The notes under the pieces are model-generated. The model was not told where the DNA came from. It saw only the letters and a list, made by a program, of their open reading frames with translations, and did no database searches. 64,000 bases of DNA, taken from NCBI RefSeq assembly GCF_016859285.1, contig NC_053422.1:12943501-13007500 (forward strand), in the 5' to 3' direction. Origin of the DNA: Xiphias gladius. Its lineage: Eukaryota; Chordata; Actinopteri; Istiophoriformes; Xiphiidae. The translations under genes were made by a program, and so were the position numbers. Shown piece after piece: positions 45,301 through 55,054 of the stretch. Each line of letters starts with the position of its first letter. Positions within the stretch are counted from its first letter, which is position 1.

Positions 45301-47708
45301 ATTTGATGGACATTTTTCACTATTTTATAGACTAAAAAATTAAATCAACAAAAAAAGGAATCAGCAGATTAACTGATAATAAAAAATAATCCATTATAGT
45401 ACATAGGAGTGAAAGAAAGGGACCTGGGTTTATTTGGTGACTGATAAATCCTGTAGAAATCAGTGAGCACATGAAGCATGAAGCTCTGGACTTACTCTGT
45501 GAATTCTGTAAATTCAGCTTTTTTATTTTAGTCTGTCAGGTCATTTTTGCCAAACCCTGCTCGTAGCAGATCTTCACAGAGAAATGAAGGAGTCACATAA
45601 AAGAAGTGATTACTGTGTGACTAACCTTTACTAACTCTGTTTTACTTTTTTACCGTCTTACAGATTTAGGAGTTAGGCCCCGGGTGTTCTCAGCCTATAC
45701 AATTTAGACCATCTCAGATTTAAACATTCTTTCCCACTAGGCACCTGTTTCTATTATTTTAAGCACCTTACAGCATTCACATACCACTCTCATCCTTCTA
45801 TGCAACGTGCACTCCACATACCACCTGCCCACACACTTTGCTCTTTTGCTATTTTGTCATGTATTTCTTTTAGTTACTTCGTCCTTAATATGTTTCTTTA
45901 CTTAATCTTTGAAGCAGTGTGTCTCCCTTTTGTCACGGCCTTAAGAGACGTACAGTAACTCACTGCTAAACTAAATATCATGGATTAACAACTTTACAGT
46001 TGGCTTTTGAGGTGAATGAAGACAAACCCACCTCATCTCTGATCTCAGCACACACAGACGAGAACAGCTCAGAGACGACAGCCTCTGGCCTCTGCTGCAT
46101 CACGACCATGCTCACCTCCTTACACACCACCTGAAGAGAGCAGTGATGGTGTTGATAACACATCAAGCACATTAGTGACATTAATTCGATTTATTTCCCT
46201 TCACCTTCGGCTCTGGGTGACCTCCAGGGATGTCCAGGAGCCCCCCTGCCTCCGCCACCGTCTGGCTCCTCCTGATCAACACTAGCTGTCCATCATCTGT
46301 ACACAGGACGGCTCCCACACCCAGAGGCTGAGCCAGCAGCGCCAGAGGATCGCTGAACTCTGCCTCTCCACGCTGACAGAGCTCTGCCACTCGACACGAC
46401 CAGTTGGTTCCCAGGTAGTCCTTGTAGCATGTAAGGCCAAGTCTCAGAGTGAGGAGCGGCCCAGTGTCCCGATCATCCATGTTTTTATCAGTGTGTGACA
46501 GAAGTTCAGTTGTTCCACAAGTAGAGGAAGTTTGTTCCAGTGAACTAGCTGCCTGTTGGATGACAGCCTCTACATTTTCTGTCTGATTTATAGCCCTGTT
46601 TCTTGGGTCCAAACTGTTCTGAGCAGCATCATGCAGAGGATCAGTGTCATACATTTCCTCCTGTCTCTGTCTGCTAGATAATTTGTCTTCCTGATCCTCC
46701 ACACAGTCTAAGGAGGGTGCTTTGGATGAATGAGTGCAGGGCGAATGTTTAGGAGAAGCACAGGATGATGAGGGATACTTAGGGGAGGCCAAGCACAAAG
46801 AGTGTAGTCTGAATTTGGCCCCATTGAAAAGCCACGGCTCTTTGGACACCCGCTCTGTCCACACCTCCTCTATGTGACGCTCTAGAGCCGGATCTGTCTG
46901 CCTGTTAAATCTGAGGAGAGGAAAAAGGAAGTGAAACAAACTCATCAAGTTACTACCATTAAATTTTGTCCGCTGCCAACTGCTATGTTAAACTGATTGT
47001 ATATAATGCAGAGCTATAACAATCAGTCGATTAATCAGTCAATCAATAGAAAATTAATCTGCAACGGTTTCTATAATCCAATATTTTTTAATTTTTCTAT
47101 GTTTCATTTATTAAGTAAAAATGCAAAACCTTTTTTGTTTCCACCTTCTCAATAATGTAATTCTTTTTCTTTGTCATACATACATTTTGGGTTTTGGACT
47201 GTTGGTCAGACAAAACAAGACATCAGAAGACTTCACCTTGGCCTCTGGGAAATTGTAACAAGCATTTTTCACTTTTTTCTGATAGTTCATAGAAAAATGA
47301 TTAATTCCGATAATAATCTGCAGATTAATCAATAATGAAAATAACTGTTGGTTGTAGCATTAATATAACGTGTGGTATACAGTAATATAAGATGTTATGA
47401 ACTTTCCTACCCTAATATAGCTACGTTGAATGTACCCGTGTCACCTTGGTAAAATCCTATAAACTGAGTGTCATTAATGATCAAAAGGTTACCCCCTCCC
47501 CCCAAATTATCTACCTCATAGGGTTGAACCACAACATTATGTCCAGCAAAATATTTCAGATATCTATATCTAACTCTATGGTTTGAGGCCACTTCAGAGG
47601 CCACGATTTATGATCCTACCTTTCAGAAAGCTCCACTTGTACCTGAGACTGCAGAAGCCCCCTCCAGTCTCCACAGTGCAGCAGCACAGACACCTCGGGA
47701 TCCGTCAT
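42351..47708 (-). CDS. nudt22: Nudix hydrolase 22 (UDP-glucose/galactose hydrolase family), complete
   Basis: Six coding exons on the minus strand: 47708-47620, 46910-46205, 46130-46032, 44569-44472, 42771-42678 and 42470-42351, giving 401 aa in continuous frame. MTDPEVSVLLHC...QVQVELSER matches the NUDT22 N-terminus, and EPWLFNGAKFRLHS, LLTLRLGLTCYKDYLGTNW, DPLALLAQPLGVGAVL and GLLDIPGGHPEPK follow. The Nudix helix is VSELFSSVCAEIRDEV; then ALNHTSAGRPSAEFYV, CSLTSDEVRKLYWEGGAEAHESTDI and WSELCPSAKGAVLLY. Human NUDT22 hydrolyses UDP-glucose and UDP-galactose; the same activity is inferred here. Human NUDT22 is about 303 aa. The extra length is a Ser/Gln/Glu-rich low-complexity insert at about residues 68-179, inside exon 2. 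The exon 5 donor is gttagt, weaker than usual. Neighbour dnajc4 matches human order. Confidence 0.94.
45070..45410 (-). repeat. CGATTA-family dispersed repeat in nudt22 intron 3
   Basis: Reverse-oriented copy with the phrases TTTGAACTTCTCAAATGTGA, TGGACATTTTTCACTATTTT and AGCAGATTAACTGATAATA. Confidence 0.6.
47010..47360 (-). repeat. CGATTA-family dispersed repeat in nudt22 intron 1
   Basis: Reverse-oriented copy from AGAGCTATAACAATCAGTCG to AACTGTTGGTTGTAGCAT, including TAATCAGTCAATCAATAGAA and TTCACTTTTTTCTGATAG. Confidence 0.7.
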
Positions 47709-48331
47709 TCCTCACTGTGGATTATCATCATCATTATCATCACATCTTCGCTTATTTCCTCGCTCTGAGCGGTTTTGTAATGTCACTTCTGGGTGTTTCC
47801 ATAAAAATTACATGCATAAAAATAACTTAATTGTTTTTAACTGAGAACACGTCAAAAGATAAACTTTTTTTATGATGTACCATGATACACGGTATCATGT
47901 ATCATTCAAGTACTAAAAAATGAAAAAAGAGAGGAGAAAAACAACAAACAAACAAAAACATGGATACAATACAACATGAAACACAAGAAGTACAACAGAG
48001 ACAAAACAAAATAGAAAGACAAGCGGTACACAAAACAAACAAAGTGTTACACATAAAACTGAAGCATGACACAGGATAATTTATTTAGTAAGGGTAAAAT
48101 ATTTTATTCCCATAGTGGCCTGCAACCTGAATCATTATAACAACAAAGACTGCCACGATTCTGCCACACTACTGTCCACAAGCTGTGACACGCAGATCAA
48201 ATATTAAATACATTCTACCATATCTCGTCTTACCATGTCTTACCAGTAAAAAGTTTTTTCTCCTATTTTTTAAAACTAATGCATTCCGAGGCTCTCACTT
48301 CATCTGAGTTTTAACACGGCTCAGTATGCTA

Positions 48332-48387
48332 TTTCTCCTTACACTACCAACGACCACTCTGTTGGTCTCTAGTAGTGTAAGGAGAAA
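48332..48387. repeat. Strong imperfect hairpin (16-bp perfect outer stem)
   Basis: TTTCTCCTTACACTAC at 48332-48347 and its exact reverse complement GTAGTGTAAGGAGAAA at 48372-48387. Inside, CAAC/GTTG continue the stem past a one-sided bulge. Confidence 0.92.
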
Positions 48388-48546
48388 AACTGAATAATCA
48401 GTCCAATTACGAGATAATTAATTAATAGGAAAATTCCACATTCATAAGAAGAAGTGGACTGACTCCAAACAAAATTATGGACATTTTGTCAAGGAAACTT
48501 GACAAAAGACTTTAAAAATAAGAAGGATGAAAACACAGCATTTTTT

Positions 48547-48895
48547 AGGTCTGCCCCTAACGATTAGTTTTATTATCGATTAATCTACCGAATGTTTTCT
48601 TAATTAATCAATTTGTATATAAAATGTGAGAAAGTGGTGAAAAATGCCTGGGATCATTTCCCGCAGCCCAAGGAAATGTATTCAAATGTCTTGCTCTGGT
48701 CGACCAACAGTCCAAAACCCAAAGATATCTAGTTTATGATCACATGTGACCAAAAGAAAAAAGCATTAAATCCTCACTTTTAAGAAGCTGAAACAAACAA
48801 ATGTTTAGCATTTTTACTTGAAAATTACTAAAACTATTAATCGATTATCAGAATAGCTGACGATTTTTTTTTTTTTGTTAATAGTTACAGCTATA
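48547..48895 (+). repeat. CGATTA-family dispersed repeat
   Basis: Near full-length copy beginning CTGCCCCTAACGATTAG, with ATCGATTAATCTACCG, CGACCAACAGTCCAAAACCC and TAATCGATTATCAGAATAGC. Confidence 0.75.
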
Positions 48896-49500
48896 TTTCA
48901 TATTGTTTTAATGTATTTATTTATTTTTCAGCTTTTTACTGATTGATTATCCTGTTATATGCATTTGCTTTAATTTTCTGGCAGTATCCCTGGTTCGAGC
49001 TGTCTTGTTTGTACATGATGTTTCATGTATACACTCTTGTGTTAGTAAAGGAAGAAAAAATGAAAAAAAGAAAAAAAAAATGAAAAACGCTTGTAGTGAC
49101 AACAACACCAGAACTGGGGTGTTGTCAGAAGTGCAGGAATGTTGAAAATGTCAACCCACAGAGCAAAAGCATGTGCTTTACTGTGTATTTGACCTTTAAA
49201 AACATATTGAATAGCTCACACGGCTATTTGGGACTCGATCTGTTCAGTTTTGACGGTGAGTTGAGTTAGTCTGAGTGCTGTAAACTGTTGGACCGACTGT
49301 TGGACTGACAACTTCAGCGCCAAACTTTTAATTCATCCTAACATCCTGAGCGCTGAAAGAGGAACCACAGACTGAGTACAAATAGCAGACTATCACTTAA
49401 AACCTTAGTGGACATAAAAGATGAAATATCTTTGTTTATCTTACCTTCCTGGGTGGAAGTGTCCGCAAAACGACAGAGTAGTTTCTTCTTCTTCTTTTCA

Positions 49501-50000
49501 NNNNNNNNNNNNNNNNNNNNNNNNNNNNNNNNNNNNNNNNNNNNNNNNNNNNNNNNNNNNNNNNNNNNNNNNNNNNNNNNNNNNNNNNNNNNNNNNNNNN
49601 NNNNNNNNNNNNNNNNNNNNNNNNNNNNNNNNNNNNNNNNNNNNNNNNNNNNNNNNNNNNNNNNNNNNNNNNNNNNNNNNNNNNNNNNNNNNNNNNNNNN
49701 NNNNNNNNNNNNNNNNNNNNNNNNNNNNNNNNNNNNNNNNNNNNNNNNNNNNNNNNNNNNNNNNNNNNNNNNNNNNNNNNNNNNNNNNNNNNNNNNNNNN
49801 NNNNNNNNNNNNNNNNNNNNNNNNNNNNNNNNNNNNNNNNNNNNNNNNNNNNNNNNNNNNNNNNNNNNNNNNNNNNNNNNNNNNNNNNNNNNNNNNNNNN
49901 NNNNNNNNNNNNNNNNNNNNNNNNNNNNNNNNNNNNNNNNNNNNNNNNNNNNNNNNNNNNNNNNNNNNNNNNNNNNNNNNNNNNNNNNNNNNNNNNNNNN
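49501..50000. other. Assembly gap (500 N)
   Basis: Exactly 500 N, a conventional placeholder for a gap of unknown length. The right flank is the start of a tandem repeat unit, so the missing DNA probably contains more copies. Open frames drawn through it are meaningless. Confidence 0.97.
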
Positions 50001-50196
50001 TCTACTCTAACTCTTCATACTTAGCTGAAGGAATAGTTAATTACTGTCAGTGATATCTACACGCCCTGTAAGTTTTAGCAGTTTTTATCTCTTCAAAACC
50101 AAACATATCAAATGGAGATATAGATGTTACGAGTCACTACCATTATCTGTCAGTACAGTTTGACTTCACTTTGAGCAAACCTCAAACAGAGGAAGC

Positions 50197-50230
50197 TGTT
50201 TGCGCCCAGTTTCGAACTGGGGACCTTTCG
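50197..50230 (-). pseudogene. tRNA-Val 3' fragment (truncated), copy 1
   Basis: Contains only the T arm and 3' acceptor strand of a tRNA-Val: read on the minus strand, CGAAAGGTCCCC then AGTTCGAAACT then GGGCGCAAACA. The anticodon and 5' half are replaced by unit sequence also found downstream of the intact gene, indicating one deletion of about 180 bp per unit. Not functional. Confidence 0.88.
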
Positions 50231-50524
50231 GGGATATAGTCAAACATGGAGCAAAAGGCATCCAGGATCACTGTTACCCAGTGACTCCATCTTTTTTCAA
50301 ATTCAGGCCTTCTATCCAAGTGGCCATGTCTACTCTAACTCTTCATACTTAGCTGAAGGAATAGTTAATTACTGTCAGTGATATCTACACGCACTGTAAG
50401 TTTTAGCAGTTTTTATCTCTTCAAAACCAAACATATCAAATGGAGATATAGATGTTACGAGTCACTACCATTATCTGTCAGTACAGTTTGACTTCACTTT
50501 GAGCAAACCTCAAACAGAGGAAGC

Positions 50525-50558
50525 TGTTTGCGCCCAGTTTCGAACTGGGGACCTTTCG
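50525..50558 (-). pseudogene. tRNA-Val 3' fragment (truncated), copy 2
   Basis: Same fragment as at 50197-50230, exactly one 328-bp period later, with the same deletion junction. Confidence 0.88.
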
Positions 50559-51556
50559 GGGATATAGTCAAACATGGAGCAAAAGGCATCCAGGATCACT
50601 GAGACCCAGTGTCTCCATCTCTTTTGAAATTCACACCTTCTATCCAAGTGGCCATGTCTACTCTAACTCTTCATACTTAGCTGAAGGAATAGTTCATCAC
50701 TGTCAGTGACATCTACACGCACTGAGAGTTTTAGCAGTTTTTGTCTCTTGGTAACCCAACATATCAAATGTTGTATCAAATGTAATGGGTGGTATTGTAT
50801 CAGCTGATACATTACCCGGTCATTACATACATTACATACAATACCCGGTCTTCGAACGTGACAACCTTTTCGAAAACCTTTTCCGCATCTCGAAAACCTT
50901 TGCAAACCTTTTCCCTTTGCACTGGACTGTCCTCCCGGTCCTTCTCGAGGACATTGCCTCACTCGCGACAGAGACTTCAACAAAGTTAAATCTCTTTCAC
51001 GTGGGGTAGCAACTCTCTTTCAAGTTTAAGCAAGCAAACCAGCGTAAAGTACTTTGGACCCGCAGAGGCCGATTCCAACTATGCCCAGGACATATGGGCC
51101 GTAGTTCAGAATCCCTGCAGAGTTCAGTGGTCGCACCGGGGGGTCTCCCCCTTGTACTGGGTGGTATTGTATCAGCTGATACATTGTATTTTAATACGCA
51201 TTATTAAAATACGTAATCTCTATAATTCTGTAGACTCCTTGATTTCATGCCAAGGTCATATGGGACTTATTGGAGAATCCCTATGGAATTTAGTGGTTGT
51301 GCCAGGGGTCTCCCCCCTTGTACTGGAATCATTTGTGACGGAGACTTCACCAAAGCTAAATATCCTTCTGCAAATAAACCCCACAATAACTGCCAGTGAC
51401 ATCTAAACACACATTGAGTGTGAGTTGTCTTCATCGAGCCTTCCAACGATGCTCCTTGTAATCCAACATAATTTACAGAATTGTAGAGATTACGAGTCAC
51501 AACCGCTGTCTGTTGCAAGATTGACTTCATTTTGTTTGATAAAACCGTGACAGCAG

Positions 51557-51560
51557 AAAA
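51557..51560 (-). terminator. RNA polymerase III terminator of tRNA-Val
   Basis: TTTT on the minus strand one base after the tRNA. Confidence 0.8.
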
Positions 51561-51561
51561 T

Positions 51562-51634
51562 TGTTTCCGCCCGGTTTCGAACCGGGGACCTTTCGCGTGT
51601 TAGGCGAACGTGATAACCACTACACTACGGAAAC
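51562..51634 (-). tRNA. tRNA-Val (AAC), intact
   Basis: 73 bases on the minus strand: GTTTCCG acceptor arm, A box TAGTGTAGTGGTTATCACG, anticodon loop CTAACAC with anticodon AAC, B box GGTTCGAAACC and 3' strand CGGAAAC plus discriminator A. All stems pair, and it appears identical, as recalled, to the standard vertebrate tRNA-Val. TTTT follows at 51557-51560 (AAAA on the plus strand), a Pol III stop. It sits in the last unit of a tandem array. Confidence 0.98.
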
Positions 51635-51910
51635 GGATGTTATGTAACATTTCCGCGCCTGAGATTTGTAAATGCCCCTACGACAGTGATCCCCGTATGC
51701 GTTTTCATGGGACAAGCCAAATCCAATTGATTGGAATGTGCTACAAAGAGTCCTTGGAGGTATCAGAGTAGAGATTCAAAGCTTTATATCGTCAAACATG
51801 GAACAAGAGGCATCCAGGATCACCGTGACCCAGGGACTCCATCTGTTTTGAAATTCAGGCCTTCTATCCAAGTGGTCATGTCTACTCTAACTCTTCATAC
51901 TTAGCTGAAG

Positions 51911-53140
51911 ATTAACTATTCCAGCAATGGAAGGATTGGGCTCATTTTCAAGAAAACAGGCTGATTTTCTCATTGATTTAGGCCGCAGTAAATTGTGTTT
52001 CAAATTGCACTTGAATTGCAAATTCTGGTTATGTCTACCGTAATTCTTCAACAGCTTAAACCTCAAAATTATTAAAAAAGTAAAGCAGCGAATTATCAAA
52101 TTTGAGAAGCTGGATGCATTTGAGAAACTGCGGGGTAAATGCAGAGCAATAGAAAGTAAAATATTTCCCTCTGAAATGTAGTGAAGTAGAAGTATAAATT
52201 TGCATAAAATGTAATTACTCAAATAAAGTACAGGTACCTCAAATTTTTATATTAAGTATTAAGTATAGTTATTGAGTAAATGTAGTCGTTAGCTACATCC
52301 CACCACTGTGGCTGTCTAAAATGTAAATGATTGGGCATATTTTAAAAGCTGTACATGTGTTATGTTGGATTTAAATTATATTGGTAGATTTTAGGACATT
52401 GCATAAATCCTGTATTTCACCTCTGTGGGTGGCAACCAGAGGGTTAAAATCCCGTTTAAACTAACGTGTAGGGGCGTTTTGGTTTTTTTGTTTTTTTGTC
52501 CAGCTGCCTTAACTCATTGACAATTTCCGGTTTAAAGAAAAATAAAACCATTAGTGAACGATGATTCACAGCTGCTTTTATATTACACACTAATAAAGTA
52601 AATAAAGGCTGTACTTATAAAAAATAACTCACAAAATTATGTGCTTTTCTTGCTTTAAAATTAGTTTAGACTATACTTTGTATTATACAGTTTTATGTAA
52701 AAACTTCAAAACCCCTTTGCAAATCAAATATGCCAAAGGGTGTCTATTCAGTTTTGCATCCAGACTTATATTTAGTGGAATCCATTCATCTTTCTTTCCC
52801 TGCAGTGATTCCTGTGCCAGTGGCTGCCAAAAGTGGGATATTTCCACCTCTGTACTTAACCGTTCATGTTTTTTCAAGTTCATGAAATAAAAAGTAACAG
52901 TGTATTAACATTTGAAGAAAGACTAATTGTATAATCTCTGTTACCTGAAGGGGTTCTATTTACTTCTTTTCACTTAAAAAAATCTACAAAATATGTAATC
53001 TTCCCAGAGGTTACCAAATCATATATAGATAAATCTACAGTGTTTTCTCATCTGTTGAATATTATACTTTAGAACTGTAGTTATTGTAGTTCTCGAACAT
53101 TGGTTTCTTTATTTTGCAGGAAAGCCTGCCGTCTTCTGGT
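51911..53140. other. Intergenic region between the tRNA-Val locus and dnajc4
   Basis: AT-rich DNA without a recognised gene. The segment to about 52312 ends CATCCCACCACTG and carries AAGTAGAAGTATAAATTTGC and ACTCAAATAAAGTAC: it is the right end of a hAT-like element of the family seen at 32239. Open frames at 52.6-52.9 kb have no family match. Confidence 0.5.
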
Positions 53141-53222
53141 TTCGCTTCCGCTAGCTTGACGCCGCTGTGTTTATGCAACAGCCTTGGAGCCCAGCCGCAG
53201 TGTTATAAAATTGAGCTTTGGC
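53141..53222 (+). promoter_or_regulatory. dnajc4: Probable dnajc4 promoter and 5' UTR exon
   Basis: A CpG-containing island in AT-rich DNA with an ETS-like CGCTTCCG (about 53147) and TTGACGCCGC. The candidate non-coding exon ends TTTGGCG|gtatgtcgc at 53222-53223. It would splice to the start-codon exon, probably via the acceptor aaaatctcag upstream of 54922. The transcription start is inferred. Confidence 0.45.
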
Positions 53223-53986
53223 GGTATGTCGCTTTTCTTCCTCTATGTACAGGTTTTATACTCGTTCCAGTTTTTAACTAAGGTTTCGTGTTTGCTTTTT
53301 ATGTTTAAGATAACACTTATATAATCGTTGTAATCATTAGCACGCTAACAGTAGTAGGGAATGGCTCTAAGCTAACCCCGGCTAGCACTGGCTTGCCTGT
53401 GCGGGTAGCAGAACAAAGTGTTCCTCCCGAAAACTCATGAGATCTGTCTGCTTTTAACTCGACAGCTTATATAATGACACATGCAAAGCCAGCAGTCATT
53501 CTGTAGCTGGCTGTGTAGCTAATCTAAGCGATTTTTAATCGAGAGTGAGTAAAACTAACGTATATTTTAAAGGGTCAATACGCCCCCAAGAAGAAAATTG
53601 CATGGTGTTAAAGTGGATGTGAGGTTGTGTTCTGTCTCTCAACAAATGATGAGAGGGGTATTTTTTTTAGTTGGTTAGTGTTACAGTCCTTCAAAAATAT
53701 TTCACTCAGATCCGCCTCTGTTGTGGTCCTCGGCCAGGTCACAGGCAACCAGTTGAGCTGCTGACGCCAACATTTTCAATGGAAACACACTGAAAGGCAA
53801 AGACAGGAAAATAACCACTTTGTCCACCCAACGGCGTACCCCCGTATCTAAACCTCTGACTTCATCAATATGTTTTCAAGTAAAATGGTTGGGTTGACAT
53901 GGGTAACACAATAATTTAACAGGATCAGGATGTTCCAATGATACCTCCAATAGGTTTATATCTTATAGACACAATCGTCGTCAAAT

Positions 53987-54343
53987 TAGAGCTGAAACGT
54001 TGACTCCTTTAATCGATTAGCCGATCAACATAGAAATAACCAACTATCAACTATTTTGATAATTGATTAATAATTTCAATAATTTTTCAGATAAAACCCC
54101 AAAAAACTGCCAAATATTTTCAGATTTCAGCTTCTCAAAAGAGAATATTTTCCGCTCTTCTGTGTTTTTTATTATTGTAAACTGAATGTCAGGGACGTTT
54201 GGTTGAGCAAAACAAGACATTTGAAGACATCACTTTCAGCTCAGCATAAGTTTTTGACTTTTTTTATGTTCAATGGCCTAAATAATTCATCTTAAAAAAA
54301 GTTTGCAAATTAATCAATAGTGAAAATAATCGTTGCAGCCCTA
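53987..54343 (-). repeat. CGATTA-family dispersed repeat in dnajc4 5' intron
   Basis: Full-length reverse copy from TAGAGCTGAAACGTTGACTC to ATCGTTGCAGCCCTA. Both ends are visible and form short inverted termini (TAGAGCTG / CAGCCCTA). Confidence 0.8.
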
Positions 54344-54921
54344 AATCTATTTTGTTGACTATTTTACATATTGTCCATCTGGTAGTTTTAAGATAAAGGT
54401 CAGATAATCCCCACTGTTTATTTCATTGACTATTGAAATCCAGTTGTTCCTGTGTTATGGCTTTGTTTCTAGCAGCCAAAATTATTTTAAAGAGACATTC
54501 ACACTGGGCCCTAATCCAGGCTTTTGCTTATTAAAATGTGACAAAGAACAATCAACTTTTGTAACAAATAATTTAATTGTCTCTTTGGTGATCTCTCACC
54601 AATATGATAAAATTAACAGGCAAGTCTAGAAAATATGAAAATGACCAGCCATTTATTAAGCACACTGCCTCTAGTGTAAGAGCTCCTTTGTATAAATTTC
54701 GACTTTAGAGTCATAAATCACCAGGTTATATTTGATTTGTATATTCCAAGTGCAACATAAACATATTTAAAATGCAGCTCGAGGCTTGGGTCTGGAGTCT
54801 TGGAACTCAGTGGTAAATGTTTTGGTTTCAAAAGTCTCTCTGCTCATGGCCTTTCTTTGTATCATTACTGATGTTAAAATCTCAGCACAGGTCCTCTGTG
54901 GAACCGCAGAAAATTTCCATC

Positions 54922-55017
54922 ATGCAGTTGGAGGCTCAGCTGCGACTATGTCAAAGTTGTCTTTGGTGCTGCAGGAGTGGACTGCGTCTGCTCTCACAGA
55001 GCTATGCACACAGGTAG

Positions 55018-55054
<37 letters not shown>

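Larger units (their letters stand above)
47709..49500. other. nudt22 upstream region to the assembly gap
   Basis: Probable nudt22 promoter just right of 47708. Then come A-rich AACAAACAAA-type degenerate sequence (about 47935-48065), a strong hairpin at 48332-48387, a CGATTA-family copy at 48547-48895, and no recognised gene up to the gap. TRPT1, near NUDT22 in human, was not seen. Confidence 0.45.
50001..51910. repeat. Tandem tRNA-Val-bearing repeat locus
   Basis: The phrase TCTACTCTAACTCTTCATAC begins at 50001, 50329, 50657 and 51881. The first two units are exactly 328 bp and nearly identical. The third diverges after about 100 bp. The last repeat, about 51370-51880, is longer (about 510 bp) and carries the only intact tRNA. 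Between them, 50786-51370 holds a different internal duplication: GGTGGTATTGTATCAGCTG occurs twice, and two versions of a segment ending TCTCCCCCTTGTACTGG. The array runs into the gap on its left. Confidence 0.9.

Noticed and set aside
49408-50053. Long open frames of 200-210 codons crossing the N run
   Set aside because: They consist almost entirely of undetermined bases in the assembly gap.
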